Shown: positions 27,664 through 36,910 of the stretch, piece after piece
Position numbering within the stretch: the stretch's first letter is position 1
Layout: the number at the start of each line of letters is the position of its first letter
NCBI RefSeq assembly: GCF_029892785.1
Contig: NZ_JARXXA010000003.1
Span: 248,001-312,000, forward strand
DNA from: Parabacteroides sp. PH5-46
GTDB taxonomy: Bacteria > Bacteroidota > Bacteroidia > Bacteroidales > Tannerellaceae
Reading direction: 5' to 3'
DNA length: 64,000 bases
The notes under the pieces: model-generated
Databases searched by the model: none
What the model saw: the letters and a program-made list of their open reading frames with translations, nothing else
Told to the model about the DNA's origin: nothing
Position numbers and translations under genes: made by a program

Positions 27664-28227
27664 ATGGTGTTGAAGGGTGATACAATTCTTTATACTGGCG
27701 ATAAGCAAATACGATTTGACGAAATCTATGTAAATAATTTTTATCGTTTACATCGTTTTGCCAAAGAATATGTTTTGTTTGATGAAGATGCGGAAAATAT
27801 TGTACAAGACGTGTTTATGACCCTATGGGAAAAGCGGGATATCCTGGATGTACAACTTAGTATTACTACTTATCTCTTCTCCTTAGTTAAGAATAAATGT
27901 ATAGACCATATACGCCGTAAAGCTGTTGCCGAAGAATATAAACAAGAACTGAATTTAAAATTAAAGTCACTGGAAGATATAAACCATGCCTTTGCTTCTC
28001 AAGAGGATATAGAACGATTTATAACCGATGCCATTAGTAAATTGCCGGATCGTTGTCGGGAGATATTTATCAAAAGCCGTTTTGAAGGAAAAAAATATCG
28101 TGAAATAGCTGATGAAATGAACCTATCCGTCAATACGGTTGAAAACCAAATGTCTATAGCACTCAAGAAGTTACGTGTTGAACTAAAAGATTTCCTACCT
28201 ATCTTATTATTTTTTATAATTAGTTAA
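27664..28227 (+). CDS. ECF RNA polymerase sigma factor (RpoE-like, PUL-associated)
   Basis: A 187-residue extracytoplasmic-function sigma factor. Region 2 lies in about residues 20-85 (FDEDAENIVQDVFMTLWEKRD, then KNKCIDHIRRK) and region 4 in about 125-180 (LPDRCREIFIKSRFEGKKYREIADEMNLSVNTVENQM). It is followed by a FecR-type anti-sigma gene (76 nt gap) and a SusC with an N-terminal STN domain, the standard trans-envelope signalling trio in Bacteroidetes. It probably directs transcription of the susC-susD-GH92 genes when the glycan is imported. Confidence 0.95.
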   Translation: MVLKGDTILYTGDKQIRFDEIYVNNFYRLHRFAKEYVLFDEDAENIVQDVFMTLWEKRDILDVQLSITTYLFSLVKNKCIDHIRRKAVAEEYKQELNLKLKSLEDINHAFASQEDIERFITDAISKLPDRCREIFIKSRFEGKKYREIADEMNLSVNTVENQMSIALKKLRVELKDFLPILLFFIIS

Positions 28228-28303
28228 ATAGTGTTTAATTTTTAGTTGCTCTTGGTGGTAAAGTTTTATTAAAACGCTCTACCATTAAAACAATAGACAG
28301 GAA

Positions 28304-29278
28304 ATGCACGAACTGATAGAGAAATACTTTAACGGAAGTATTACATACCATGAGAAACAAGAACTATTCTTGTTGATAGAAAGAAATGCCGAATTGAAGG
28401 AGGAATTTATTTCCTTACAGAATCTTTATGGTATGTCGTCTTTACAGTTTAGGGAAAATGATCGCTCCGCTGCTTTTACCAAGCTAAAGGAATTCAAACA
28501 AAAACGTTCCAGAAAGTCATTTGTTCGTTCTTTAAAGCGTGTGGCAGGATATGCTGCAGCTATTTGTATAGCTATTCTCTCTACCTGGCTGATCATGCGG
28601 GAAACGATGATGGAAGAAACACCCCAACTGGCTTTTTATGAAGAATTTGTGACACCTGCCGGGCAACGTGCCATGCTGAAATTGCACGACGGGACTACTG
28701 TTTGGCTGAATGCCCGTTCGTCATTGCGCTATCCGAACGTTTTTATTAATGGCGAACGGAAAGTAGAGTTGAATGGTGAAGCCTTTTTCGATGTAAAACA
28801 TGATGAAAACACCCCCTTTGTTGTAGCTACTGAAAAACTGGATATAAAGGTGTTAGGTACTCAGTTTAATGTAACAGCTTATCATGGGCGAAACGAATTT
28901 AACGCCTCGCTGATGGAAGGCTCTATAAAGGTATATAACAAAGGAAACGAGCAAAATGCCTTGTTTATAGCGCCTAAGGAATGTGCCGAATTGGTAAATA
29001 ATCAGTTGGTTAAAAGGTCGTTTGATAATTTTGATTTTCTATTATGGAAGGAAGGTATCTATGCTTTTGATGATATCACATTTACAGAAATCATCCGGAG
29101 GCTGGAACTGTATTACGATGTAACGATCAATGTAGCAAACAGAAAGGTGAGTACGTATAGGTTTACCGGAAAATTCCGTCAGCGGGATGGGGTAGAGAGT
29201 GCGTTACGAACTTTGCAGAAAGTGTATTATTTCAAATTCACAAAAGATGAAGAGAATAATATTATAACAATTATATAG
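28304..29278 (+). CDS. FecR-family anti-sigma factor
   Basis: A 324-residue single-pass inner-membrane regulator. The N-terminal cytosolic part (about 1-75) would hold the sigma factor; a hydrophobic helix at about 78-103 (YAAAICIAILSTWLIM) crosses the membrane; the periplasmic FecR domain follows (EFVTPAGQRAMLKLHDGTTVWLNA, GEAFFDV, VLGTQFNVTAY); a DUF4974-type module ends the protein (FDDITFTEIIRRLELYYDVTI). It receives the signal from the STN domain of the downstream SusC and releases the ECF sigma encoded just upstream. Confidence 0.95.
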   Translation: MHELIEKYFNGSITYHEKQELFLLIERNAELKEEFISLQNLYGMSSLQFRENDRSAAFTKLKEFKQKRSRKSFVRSLKRVAGYAAAICIAILSTWLIMRETMMEETPQLAFYEEFVTPAGQRAMLKLHDGTTVWLNARSSLRYPNVFINGERKVELNGEAFFDVKHDENTPFVVATEKLDIKVLGTQFNVTAYHGRNEFNASLMEGSIKVYNKGNEQNALFIAPKECAELVNNQLVKRSFDNFDFLLWKEGIYAFDDITFTEIIRRLELYYDVTINVANRKVSTYRFTGKFRQRDGVESALRTLQKVYYFKFTKDEENNIITII

Positions 29279-29354
29279 AGAAAACGAAAATAATCTGATC
29301 TTGATGTATAACCTTTCAACAATTTAATGCCTATGATGTAGATTGAAAAAGAAA

Positions 29355-29384
29355 AACCGGCAAGTGTTGCCGCACTCACCGGTT
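29355..29384 (+). promoter_or_regulatory. hairpin in the leader upstream of susC
   Basis: AACCGG and CCGGTT (6 bp) enclose an inner AGTG/CACT stem around TTGCCG. It lies 57 nt before the susC ATG and 76 nt after fecR. There is no T-run, so it is more likely a leader RNA structure than a terminator. Confidence 0.45.
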
Positions 29385-29441
29385 AAGTGCTAACACAAAA
29401 TTACAATGAATTAAGTATTAACAAGAAAACGATGCAAAGTT

Positions 29442-32400
29442 ATGAAAAAAGAACCTTTGTCCAATCTTTTATTATTTCAAAATTGCTATGTAAAGAAATT
29501 TTTGAATATTATGAGAATTTCAACGTTCCTTCTTTTTCTTTGTATTTTCACGTCTTTTGCTGAAAAAACCAGTTCACAAAACGCTCGTGTCAATATTAAC
29601 GGAAACAATTTAACGATTGGTGAATTTATCAATCAGGTGGAAAAACAGACAGACTATTTGTTTGTTTACAGTAAAAACGAACTGAATGTAGACGACGTAT
29701 TGGCGCTGCGTTCAGGGGATAAATCCGTATCTCAGTGTCTGACTGAGGCTTTTAAAGATACAAATGTTAAATATGTATTTGAAAATGACTACATTGTATT
29801 AACAAAAAACGTGGTTTCATCAGTCACACAGCAGGGAAAAGTTATCTCCGGAACTGTAGTAGACAATTTAGGTGAACCGGTTATTGGTGCCAACGTAGTT
29901 GTAAAAGGTACTACCATTGGTACAGTGACTGATTTTGACGGTAAATATACCCTGAGTGGTGTGCCTGCCGATGCTGTTCTGCAGATCTCGTATATCGGAT
30001 ATCACACAAGGGAGGTTGCTGTAGGAACGCAGACAGTAATTAATGTTACTCTGGCTGAAGACTCTCAGGCTCTGGACGAAGTAGTGGTAGTAGGTTACGG
30101 TACGATGCGTAAATCGGATGTAACAGGTTCTATCTCTGTAACAAAAGGGGATGATATCATTAAAGCACAGAACTTTAACCCGCTGGATGCTCTTAGGGGC
30201 AAGGCTGCCGGTGTTAATATCTTCTCTAACTCAAGCCAACCGGGTGCTTATGGTAACCGTGTCGTTATTCGTGGAGCCTCTACTATCCTGGCATCTAATG
30301 AGCCATTGTATATAGTGGATGGTGTGGCTATGACTGACTTCCACATGGTTAACCCGAATGATATTGAAAGTATCGAAGTGTTGAAAGATGCTTCTTCGGC
30401 AGCTATTTATGGTGCCAGAGGTGCGAATGGTGTAATCCTTGTTACCACCAAAAGAGGTAACAAAGGCCAGGGAGCAGTAGTAAGCTACCAGGGCTCGGTG
30501 AGTGTAAATTCGGCAGCCCGCTATATGGAAACGTTGAATGCTCAGGAATGGACAGATACCTTTATGAAAGGTCTTGAAAATGAGAACAAATGGCACGATA
30601 TGAACTGGTCGATGAACCGTGCAGACTGGTTTACAGACCGTGATTTCTTTGATGCAAACGGTAATCCTCTGTATGATACAGACTGGCAGAGAGAAGCTAC
30701 CCGCACAACGCTTTCGCACAATCATCAGTTGAATATCCAACAGGGGGGGCAAAACTCATCCATGGGTGCTTTCCTGAACTATTCAGATCAACAAGGTATT
30801 GTAAACAACACCTATACCAAACGTTTGAACGCTAAATTCGCATATGATGCAAAGCCGCTTTCATGGTTGTCTACAGCTGTAAACTTAATGGTAAACCACG
30901 CTTGGGGACGCTACACTCCGGAATCGGGTGGGGGACAGGATGCTCGTCGTACGATGATTGAAATGTTGCCTTGGTTGCCGATCCGTGACAAGAATGGTGT
31001 TTATACTACCTCTTCTACATCAAGCATGAATGATGTGTTTGGTTTTGAAGGTATGTCGAATCCGGTGATGATTCTCGACCTGCAAAAGCGCATGAAATAT
31101 AATACCCAGATCTTTGGTAATGCCGCCTTGACATTCCATTTGATGGATGGTTTAGACCTGAAGACCCAGTTTGGTATTGATGCTCACTTTAAGCCTACTA
31201 AAGCCTATTCTTCTATCACGTTGAACAACATTTCTATGCCGAACGGATGGGCTGAAAGAGAACACGAAGAGTCTATTTACTGGCAGGAAGAAACATTCCT
31301 TACTTATAATAAAGTATTTGGTGTTCATCGTTTTAACGCTATGGCCGGTCTTTCATGGATGGAATACACCAAACATTGGGACAAATCACGCACTGAAGGA
31401 TTCTCTGATGACTTTTATGAGTATTACGAGATGGAAGTAGGTACTTCCCCAAAAGCTCCCGAATCATCTTGGGATCGTTGGAGAATGAACTCTTACTTCT
31501 TGCGTTTAGCCTATACGTATGATGATAGATATTCTGCTACTGTAACAGGACGTTATGATGGTTCTTCCAAGTTTGGGGAAAACAATAAATATGCATTCTT
31601 CCCTTCTGCCGGTTTGGCATGGAGCGCTAAAAACGAAGATTTCCTGATCGACAATCCAACCATCAGTAACTTGAAAGTTCATACCAGTTACGGTATGACC
31701 GGTAACTCTGAAATTGGTGTTTACAAATCGCTGGCAGGTGTTGAAGCAAATACAAGCTTGCTGAATGGTGTACGTGCTCCGTTCTCTTGGGTTAATTCCT
31801 TGGCAAATCCTGATTTGAAATGGGAAAAGACCGGTATGTGGGACTTTGGTGTTGATTTGGGCTTCTTCAATCAACGATTGACTTTTGACCTGTCATATTA
31901 CAATAAGAAAACAACCGATTTGTTGCTGGAACAACCGCTTCCGCGTTCTACCGGATTTAAGAATGTTACCCGTAATATCGGATCTGTAAGAAACCAGGGC
32001 TTTGATATCATGATCAGTGGTAGACCGGTGCAAACCAAAGACTTCACTTGGACATCTACATTGAGTGCCAACTACAACAAAAACGAAGTGTTGGCTCTGG
32101 GTGAAAATGACGAAGATATCTATACCAATAGCTGGGTAGGAGGTGCCGAAGGTGTGATCCGTGTAGGTCAGCCGTTGAACAGTTTCTATGGCTATAGGAG
32201 ATATGGTGTATACACTACGGAAGACTTCCAGGCAGGAAAGTGTGAAAAGAAACAGATCGGCCGCGCCAAACGTTCGGAAGAAAAAGAAATCTTAGGTAAA
32301 GGTATGCCGGATTGGTCAGGTAGCTTTGTAAATACATTCAACTACAAGAACTTTGACCTGACGGTAGACTTCCAGTTCGTATTAGGTGTTGAAACCATGC

Positions 32401-32843
32401 AACAGTTCTATCACTCAACTTATGACCGTTTTGGTATCACAAACGGTTTGACAGACATCTTGTATGATGCATACGACGGAACTAACCCCAATACGATGCA
32501 GCAGGCTGTGTATCTGATGAATACAGGGCATGCTGGACAGGATACTACTGTAGATTCATCTTGGGTAGTAGACGGTTCATACCTTCGTCTGAATATGCTT
32601 CAATTGGGTTATACATTAACTTCTCAGCAAGCGAAGTCTCTTCGATTGGCAGGATTGCGTTTTTATCTGAGTGCCAACAATCTATTCCTGATTACTTCAA
32701 GTGATTTTAAAGGATATGATCCTGAAAGTACTTCACAGATAGGTAATGCAAACGAGATAAACGTGAAATTTGGTCAGAATATGACCTTCTTCTCATACCC
32801 AAGAGCCCGGACTTTTACTTTAGGTGTTAATGTAACGTTTTAA
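29442..32843 (+). CDS. SusC-family TonB-dependent outer membrane transporter with STN signalling domain
   Basis: An 1133-residue outer membrane transporter for an oligosaccharide. After a signal peptide (hydrophobic residues about 24-40) comes an STN domain (NNLTIGEFINQVEKQTDYLFVY, about 52-125), then a CarboxypepD_reg-like beta-sandwich (ISGTVVDNLGEPVIGANVVVKG), the DEVVVVGYG TonB-box region, the plug (NPLDALRGKAAGVNI, VVIRGASTI, IESIEVLKDASSAAIYGARGANGVILVTTKRG) and a 22-strand barrel ending in LGVNVTF. The STN domain ties it to the ECF sigma/FecR pair just upstream. It is followed by susD after 23 nt and two GH92 genes, so the ligand is probably a mannose-containing glycan. Confidence 0.96.
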   Translation: MKKEPLSNLLLFQNCYVKKFLNIMRISTFLLFLCIFTSFAEKTSSQNARVNINGNNLTIGEFINQVEKQTDYLFVYSKNELNVDDVLALRSGDKSVSQCLTEAFKDTNVKYVFENDYIVLTKNVVSSVTQQGKVISGTVVDNLGEPVIGANVVVKGTTIGTVTDFDGKYTLSGVPADAVLQISYIGYHTREVAVGTQTVINVTLAEDSQALDEVVVVGYGTMRKSDVTGSISVTKGDDIIKAQNFNPLDALRGKAAGVNIFSNSSQPGAYGNRVVIRGASTILASNEPLYIVDGVAMTDFHMVNPNDIESIEVLKDASSAAIYGARGANGVILVTTKRGNKGQGAVVSYQGSVSVNSAARYMETLNAQEWTDTFMKGLENENKWHDMNWSMNRADWFTDRDFFDANGNPLYDTDWQREATRTTLSHNHQLNIQQGGQNSSMGAFLNYSDQQGIVNNTYTKRLNAKFAYDAKPLSWLSTAVNLMVNHAWGRYTPESGGGQDARRTMIEMLPWLPIRDKNGVYTTSSTSSMNDVFGFEGMSNPVMILDLQKRMKYNTQIFGNAALTFHLMDGLDLKTQFGIDAHFKPTKAYSSITLNNISMPNGWAEREHEESIYWQEETFLTYNKVFGVHRFNAMAGLSWMEYTKHWDKSRTEGFSDDFYEYYEMEVGTSPKAPESSWDRWRMNSYFLRLAYTYDDRYSATVTGRYDGSSKFGENNKYAFFPSAGLAWSAKNEDFLIDNPTISNLKVHTSYGMTGNSEIGVYKSLAGVEANTSLLNGVRAPFSWVNSLANPDLKWEKTGMWDFGVDLGFFNQRLTFDLSYYNKKTTDLLLEQPLPRSTGFKNVTRNIGSVRNQGFDIMISGRPVQTKDFTWTSTLSANYNKNEVLALGENDEDIYTNSWVGGAEGVIRVGQPLNSFYGYRRYGVYTTEDFQAGKCEKKQIGRAKRSEEKEILGKGMPDWSGSFVNTFNYKNFDLTVDFQFVLGVETMQQFYHSTYDRFGITNGLTDILYDAYDGTNPNTMQQAVYLMNTGHAGQDTTVDSSWVVDGSYLRLNMLQLGYTLTSQQAKSLRLAGLRFYLSANNLFLITSSDFKGYDPESTSQIGNANEINVKFGQNMTFFSYPRARTFTLGVNVTF

Positions 32844-32866
32844 TTAACTTAATAAAGAGTAGAAAT

Positions 32867-34432
32867 ATGAAAAAAATAATATATTCGTTTGTTTGTGCTG
32901 CTTTATTGTTAGGCACTACAGCTTGCGACAGCTTTTTGGAAGAAAATCCGAAAGATAAATTAACTGCCGGATCGTATTATCAAACGGAAGCCCAGGCTAC
33001 AGCCAACGTAAACCGTTTGTACTGGCGGGGAGTTATTGAGCGTTATGCGAATGCCGGTAGCGCTTATCTGGGGCCGAAAGCATCTCTTCCTGGTATGCTG
33101 ACCGGTTATTTTATCAATAGTTATGAAGGACAGGAAATCGTTTGTAAGTATTCGCGGGAATTGACACGTCAGAATTACTCCAGCAACCTTGCCGGAACAG
33201 TAAATGACATGTGGGATCCTTGCTTTGAAGCTATCAATATAGCGAATGGTGCGATTAAACATATTCCGGAAATAGCCATGTCGGATGCTTCTAAGAATAA
33301 GTTAGTAGGCGAAGCTAAATTTTTCCGCGCCTTTAACTATTTTTACCTGATCAAGACGTTTGGCGATGTTCCTCTGTCTACAGAGCCTTATGAATCATTG
33401 GAGAACTTATATTTGGAGCGTACTTCGGTAGCTACTATCTATGAGCTGATCGAATCAGATCTGAAATCGGCTGTTGATGCTTTACCGGCAGTTGTATTTT
33501 CTAACGGACATCGCGTAACTAAGTATGCGGCAGCTATGTTGCTTTCTACTGTATATTTCCAGCAAGGTAAATATGCGGATGCAGCTGCGTATTCTAAGAT
33601 TGTGATTGATTCTCCTCACCAATTGGCAACCAATAGTGATTTGGCGAAGAATAGCGCTTTCAACAAACTGCGTACTACAGATGATCTGGACGAAGCTATC
33701 TATGCTGTTGAGTTTGATGACAATATCCGTAAAAGTGACTGGTGGCCTACTTACTCCTTTAACTCAGGTGCTACAGCTATATTCAATAAGTATTCTATTT
33801 TTGAAAGAGTATATGGTCCGATAGATCGTTATCTGAATGTTTACACAGACGACGACTTGCGTATCCAGCCAAACCAATTCTTCCATTGGGAATATACAAA
33901 CCCAATAACAGGTGCAGAGTGGAAGTCTGACCTGGCAGGCTGTTGGTATTACTTCGACGAAGAAGCAATGCTGAATACAGGTAACGGAACGAAAGACTGG
34001 AATATTTTCCGCTATGCAGAAGCTTTATTAGTTGCTGCCGAGTCTATCGCTCAAAGCTCAGGCGTAACAGCTGAAGCTGCCGGTTACCTGGCGCAGATTA
34101 AAGCACGTGCAGATATGAATGGTAAGACAGTAGGTCAATATACTTCTGAATTGCAGGCTTTGTCAAAAGATGCCTTTATACAGGAATGCTGGACAGAACG
34201 TTTGCGCGAATTCCCGTTAGAGTTTAAGATTTGGGACGACTGTGTGCGTACAGGTAAATTCCCAGTAATCTCTGAAACGGAAAAAGGTAAAGTATCATAC
34301 GTTAATTTGATTGGCGCTCAGAATGCTTCCGGTGCTACGTTCAAAGATACAGATTTGTTGTGGCCTATCTCTGTAGACGAATTACAACGTAATAAGAGTC
34401 TGACACAGAATCCAGGTTATAAGACAGAATAA
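32867..34432 (+). CDS. SusD-like surface glycan-binding lipoprotein
   Basis: A 521-residue RagB/SusD protein. The lipoprotein signal peptide ends at LLGTTACDSFLEENP, with Cys20 as lipidation site. Tetratricopeptide-like helices (KLVGEAKFFRAFNYFYLIKTFGDVPL; YAAAMLLSTVYFQQGKYADAAAYSKIVID) and the C-terminal TERLREFPLEFKIWDDCVRTGKFP and LLWPISVDELQRNKSLTQNPGY are typical. It forms the lid of the SusC transporter encoded 23 nt upstream. A strong terminator follows. Confidence 0.96.
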   Translation: MKKIIYSFVCAALLLGTTACDSFLEENPKDKLTAGSYYQTEAQATANVNRLYWRGVIERYANAGSAYLGPKASLPGMLTGYFINSYEGQEIVCKYSRELTRQNYSSNLAGTVNDMWDPCFEAINIANGAIKHIPEIAMSDASKNKLVGEAKFFRAFNYFYLIKTFGDVPLSTEPYESLENLYLERTSVATIYELIESDLKSAVDALPAVVFSNGHRVTKYAAAMLLSTVYFQQGKYADAAAYSKIVIDSPHQLATNSDLAKNSAFNKLRTTDDLDEAIYAVEFDDNIRKSDWWPTYSFNSGATAIFNKYSIFERVYGPIDRYLNVYTDDDLRIQPNQFFHWEYTNPITGAEWKSDLAGCWYYFDEEAMLNTGNGTKDWNIFRYAEALLVAAESIAQSSGVTAEAAGYLAQIKARADMNGKTVGQYTSELQALSKDAFIQECWTERLREFPLEFKIWDDCVRTGKFPVISETEKGKVSYVNLIGAQNASGATFKDTDLLWPISVDELQRNKSLTQNPGYKTE

Positions 34433-34467
34433 TTAATGCACAATGAAATAGTGTAATTTATATGAAG

Positions 34468-34505
34468 AACGTCTGGAGGCGATGAGCCTTCAGGCGTTTT
34501 TTTTA
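34468..34505 (+). terminator. terminator downstream of susD
   Basis: AACGTCTGGAGGC and GCCTTCAGGCGTT form a long, nearly perfect stem around GATGA, followed by T8. It separates susCD from the GH92 genes, which may mean attenuation within the locus. Confidence 0.87.
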
Positions 34506-34596
34506 TTGAATTTTGAGAATTTTGATTTCTGTATGGGTAATAGTTTTTGTTACTTTGCAGATTGAATAAAAATCTGTTTTATTAAAATTTTAGATC

Positions 34597-36906
34597 ATGA
34601 AAAAAATGAATATCCGGAATTTACTGGTTATATCTTTTCTATTTTTCATTGGGATCTCATTGTCTGCCAAAGAAGGAGCTTTTGATCCCGTAGAATATGT
34701 GAACCCGCTGATGGGTACACAGTCTACGTTTGAATTATCTACAGGTAATACCTATCCTGCCGTTGCTCGTCCCTGGGGGATGAACTTCTGGACTCCTCAG
34801 ACCGGGAAGATGGGAAACGGATGGGCGTATGTATATACCGCAAATAAAATAAGAGGGTTTAAACAGACACACCAACCAAGTCCCTGGATCAACGATTACG
34901 GGCAGTTTTCTATTATGCCTGTCGTAGGAAAACCAGTGTTTGACGAAGATCAGCGGGCCAGTTGGTTTTCACATAAAGGTGAGGTGTCAAAGCCTTATTA
35001 TTATAAAGTATATCTGGCGGAGCATGATGTGGTAACGGAAGTTACACCTACAGATCGTGCCGCTATGTTTCGTTTTACGTTCCCGGAAGAGGAGCATTCA
35101 TATGTAGTAGTGGATGCCTTCGACAGAGGTTCGTATATTAAAATTCAGCCAGAGAAGAACAGAGTTATCGGTTATACAACGCGTAACAGTGGCGGTGTGC
35201 CGGATAATTTCAAGAACTATTTTATTGTTGAGTTCGATAAACCTTTTGTGTATGAGATAGTAGTGGCTGATTCTGTATTGAATGAGAATATAAAAGAAAA
35301 GCAGGCCGGGCATACCGGAGCTATTATCGGTTTTAAAACGAGTAAGGGAGAAATAGTTCATGCAAAGGTAGCTTCCTCATTTATCAGCTTTGAACAAGCC
35401 GAGCTGAACATGAAAGAATTAGGCAATGACGGCTTCGATACGTTAATGGCAAAAGGCAAAGCTGCCTGGAACGAAGTGCTTGGCAAGATAGAAGTAGAAG
35501 GAGGTAATCTGGATCAGTATCGTACGTTCTACTCTTGCATGTATCGCTCGTTGTTGTTCCCTCGTAAATTGTATGAGTATGATGCCAACGGAAACGTTGT
35601 GCATTACAGTCCGTATAACGGACAGGTATTGCCGGGCTTTATGTATACGGATACCGGTTTCTGGGATACCTTCCGTTGCTTGTTCCCCTTTTTGAATCTG
35701 ATGTTCCCATCTGTAAACAAGGAGATACAGGAAGGATTGATCAATACCTATAAAGAAAGTAATTTCTTCCCCGAATGGGCAAGCCCCGGACATCGCAACT
35801 GTATGGTAGGTAACAACTCAGCCTCTGTATTGGTAGATGCCTATATGAAAGGAGTAAAGGTTGATGATCTGGAAACCTTGTACAAAGGGTTGATACACGG
35901 AAGCGAAAATGTACATCCTAAGGTGCATTCTACCGGACGTTGGGGACATGAATATTACAACAAACTAGGCTATGTTCCTTACGATGTGAAGATCAATGAA
36001 AATACAGCTCGCACGCTTGAATACGCGTATGCCGACTGGTGCATCTATACCCTTGCCAAAGAGCTGAAGCGTCCTAAAAAAGAGATTGAACTGTATGCCA
36101 AACGGGCGATGAACTACAAGAATGTGTTCGACAAAGAATCGAGCCTGATGCGTGGACGCAACGAAAACGGTACCTTCCAGTCACCTTTTTCTCCGCTGAA
36201 ATGGGGAGATGCTTTCACCGAAGGAAATAGCTGGCACTATAGCTGGTCGGTATTCCATGACCCGCAGGGATTAATTGATCTGATGGGCGGCAAGAAAAGC
36301 TTTGTAAAGATGCTCGACTCCGTGTTTATCGTTCCTCCTTTGTATGATGACAGTTACTACGGATTCCCTATCCACGAGATCGTAGAGATGACAGTGATGA
36401 ACATGGGTAACTACGCGCATGGAAACCAACCTATCCAGCACATGATTTACATGTATAATTATGCCGGAGAGCCCTGGAAAGCCCAATACTGGCTGCGCGA
36501 GGTAATGAACCGCATGTACACGCCAACGCCCGATGGCTATTGTGGCGATGAAGATAACGGGCAGACCTCTGCTTGGTACGTCTTCTCTGCTTTGGGATTC
36601 TATCCGGTCTGTCCCGGTTCCGGTGAGTATGTAATGGGAGCTCCTTTGTTCAAGAAAGCTACTTTGAAGTTTGAAAACGGAAAGGAACTGGTGATCAATG
36701 CTCCGGAGAACAATGCCCAAAATATTTACATCGAGTCTATGTCGCTTAACGGACAGAATACAACGAAAAATTACCTGAAACATAGCGACCTTATGAAGGG
36801 TGGCGAACTAAAGGTGAAAATGTGCGACAAACCAAATATGAACAGAGGGATACATGCTGAAGACTTCCCTTATTCGTTCTCGGTAAATGGAACTATTAAA
36901 AAGTAG
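34597..36906 (+). CDS. GH92 family glycosidase (alpha-mannosidase fold), Gln at acid position
   Basis: A 769-residue secreted or periplasmic GH92 enzyme with an N-terminal signal peptide (hydrophobic residues about 10-24, ending LSAK). The N-terminal beta-sandwich starts at DPVEYVNPLMGTQS; the (alpha/alpha)6 domain contains FWDTFRCLFPF, GRWGHEYYNKLGYVPYD and GDEDNGQTSAWYVFSALGFYPV (catalytic-base Asp region). Where most characterised GH92 mannosidases have a GNEP loop with the catalytic-acid Glu, this protein has HGNQP (Gln611). From memory, at least one GH92 with Gln at this place cleaves mannose-1-phosphate diesters, where no strong acid is needed; that activity is an inference here. Four nucleotides separate it from the second GH92 gene. 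Confidence 0.93.
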   Translation: MKKMNIRNLLVISFLFFIGISLSAKEGAFDPVEYVNPLMGTQSTFELSTGNTYPAVARPWGMNFWTPQTGKMGNGWAYVYTANKIRGFKQTHQPSPWINDYGQFSIMPVVGKPVFDEDQRASWFSHKGEVSKPYYYKVYLAEHDVVTEVTPTDRAAMFRFTFPEEEHSYVVVDAFDRGSYIKIQPEKNRVIGYTTRNSGGVPDNFKNYFIVEFDKPFVYEIVVADSVLNENIKEKQAGHTGAIIGFKTSKGEIVHAKVASSFISFEQAELNMKELGNDGFDTLMAKGKAAWNEVLGKIEVEGGNLDQYRTFYSCMYRSLLFPRKLYEYDANGNVVHYSPYNGQVLPGFMYTDTGFWDTFRCLFPFLNLMFPSVNKEIQEGLINTYKESNFFPEWASPGHRNCMVGNNSASVLVDAYMKGVKVDDLETLYKGLIHGSENVHPKVHSTGRWGHEYYNKLGYVPYDVKINENTARTLEYAYADWCIYTLAKELKRPKKEIELYAKRAMNYKNVFDKESSLMRGRNENGTFQSPFSPLKWGDAFTEGNSWHYSWSVFHDPQGLIDLMGGKKSFVKMLDSVFIVPPLYDDSYYGFPIHEIVEMTVMNMGNYAHGNQPIQHMIYMYNYAGEPWKAQYWLREVMNRMYTPTPDGYCGDEDNGQTSAWYVFSALGFYPVCPGSGEYVMGAPLFKKATLKFENGKELVINAPENNAQNIYIESMSLNGQNTTKNYLKHSDLMKGGELKVKMCDKPNMNRGIHAEDFPYSFSVNGTIKK

Positions 36907-36910
36907 TCTT

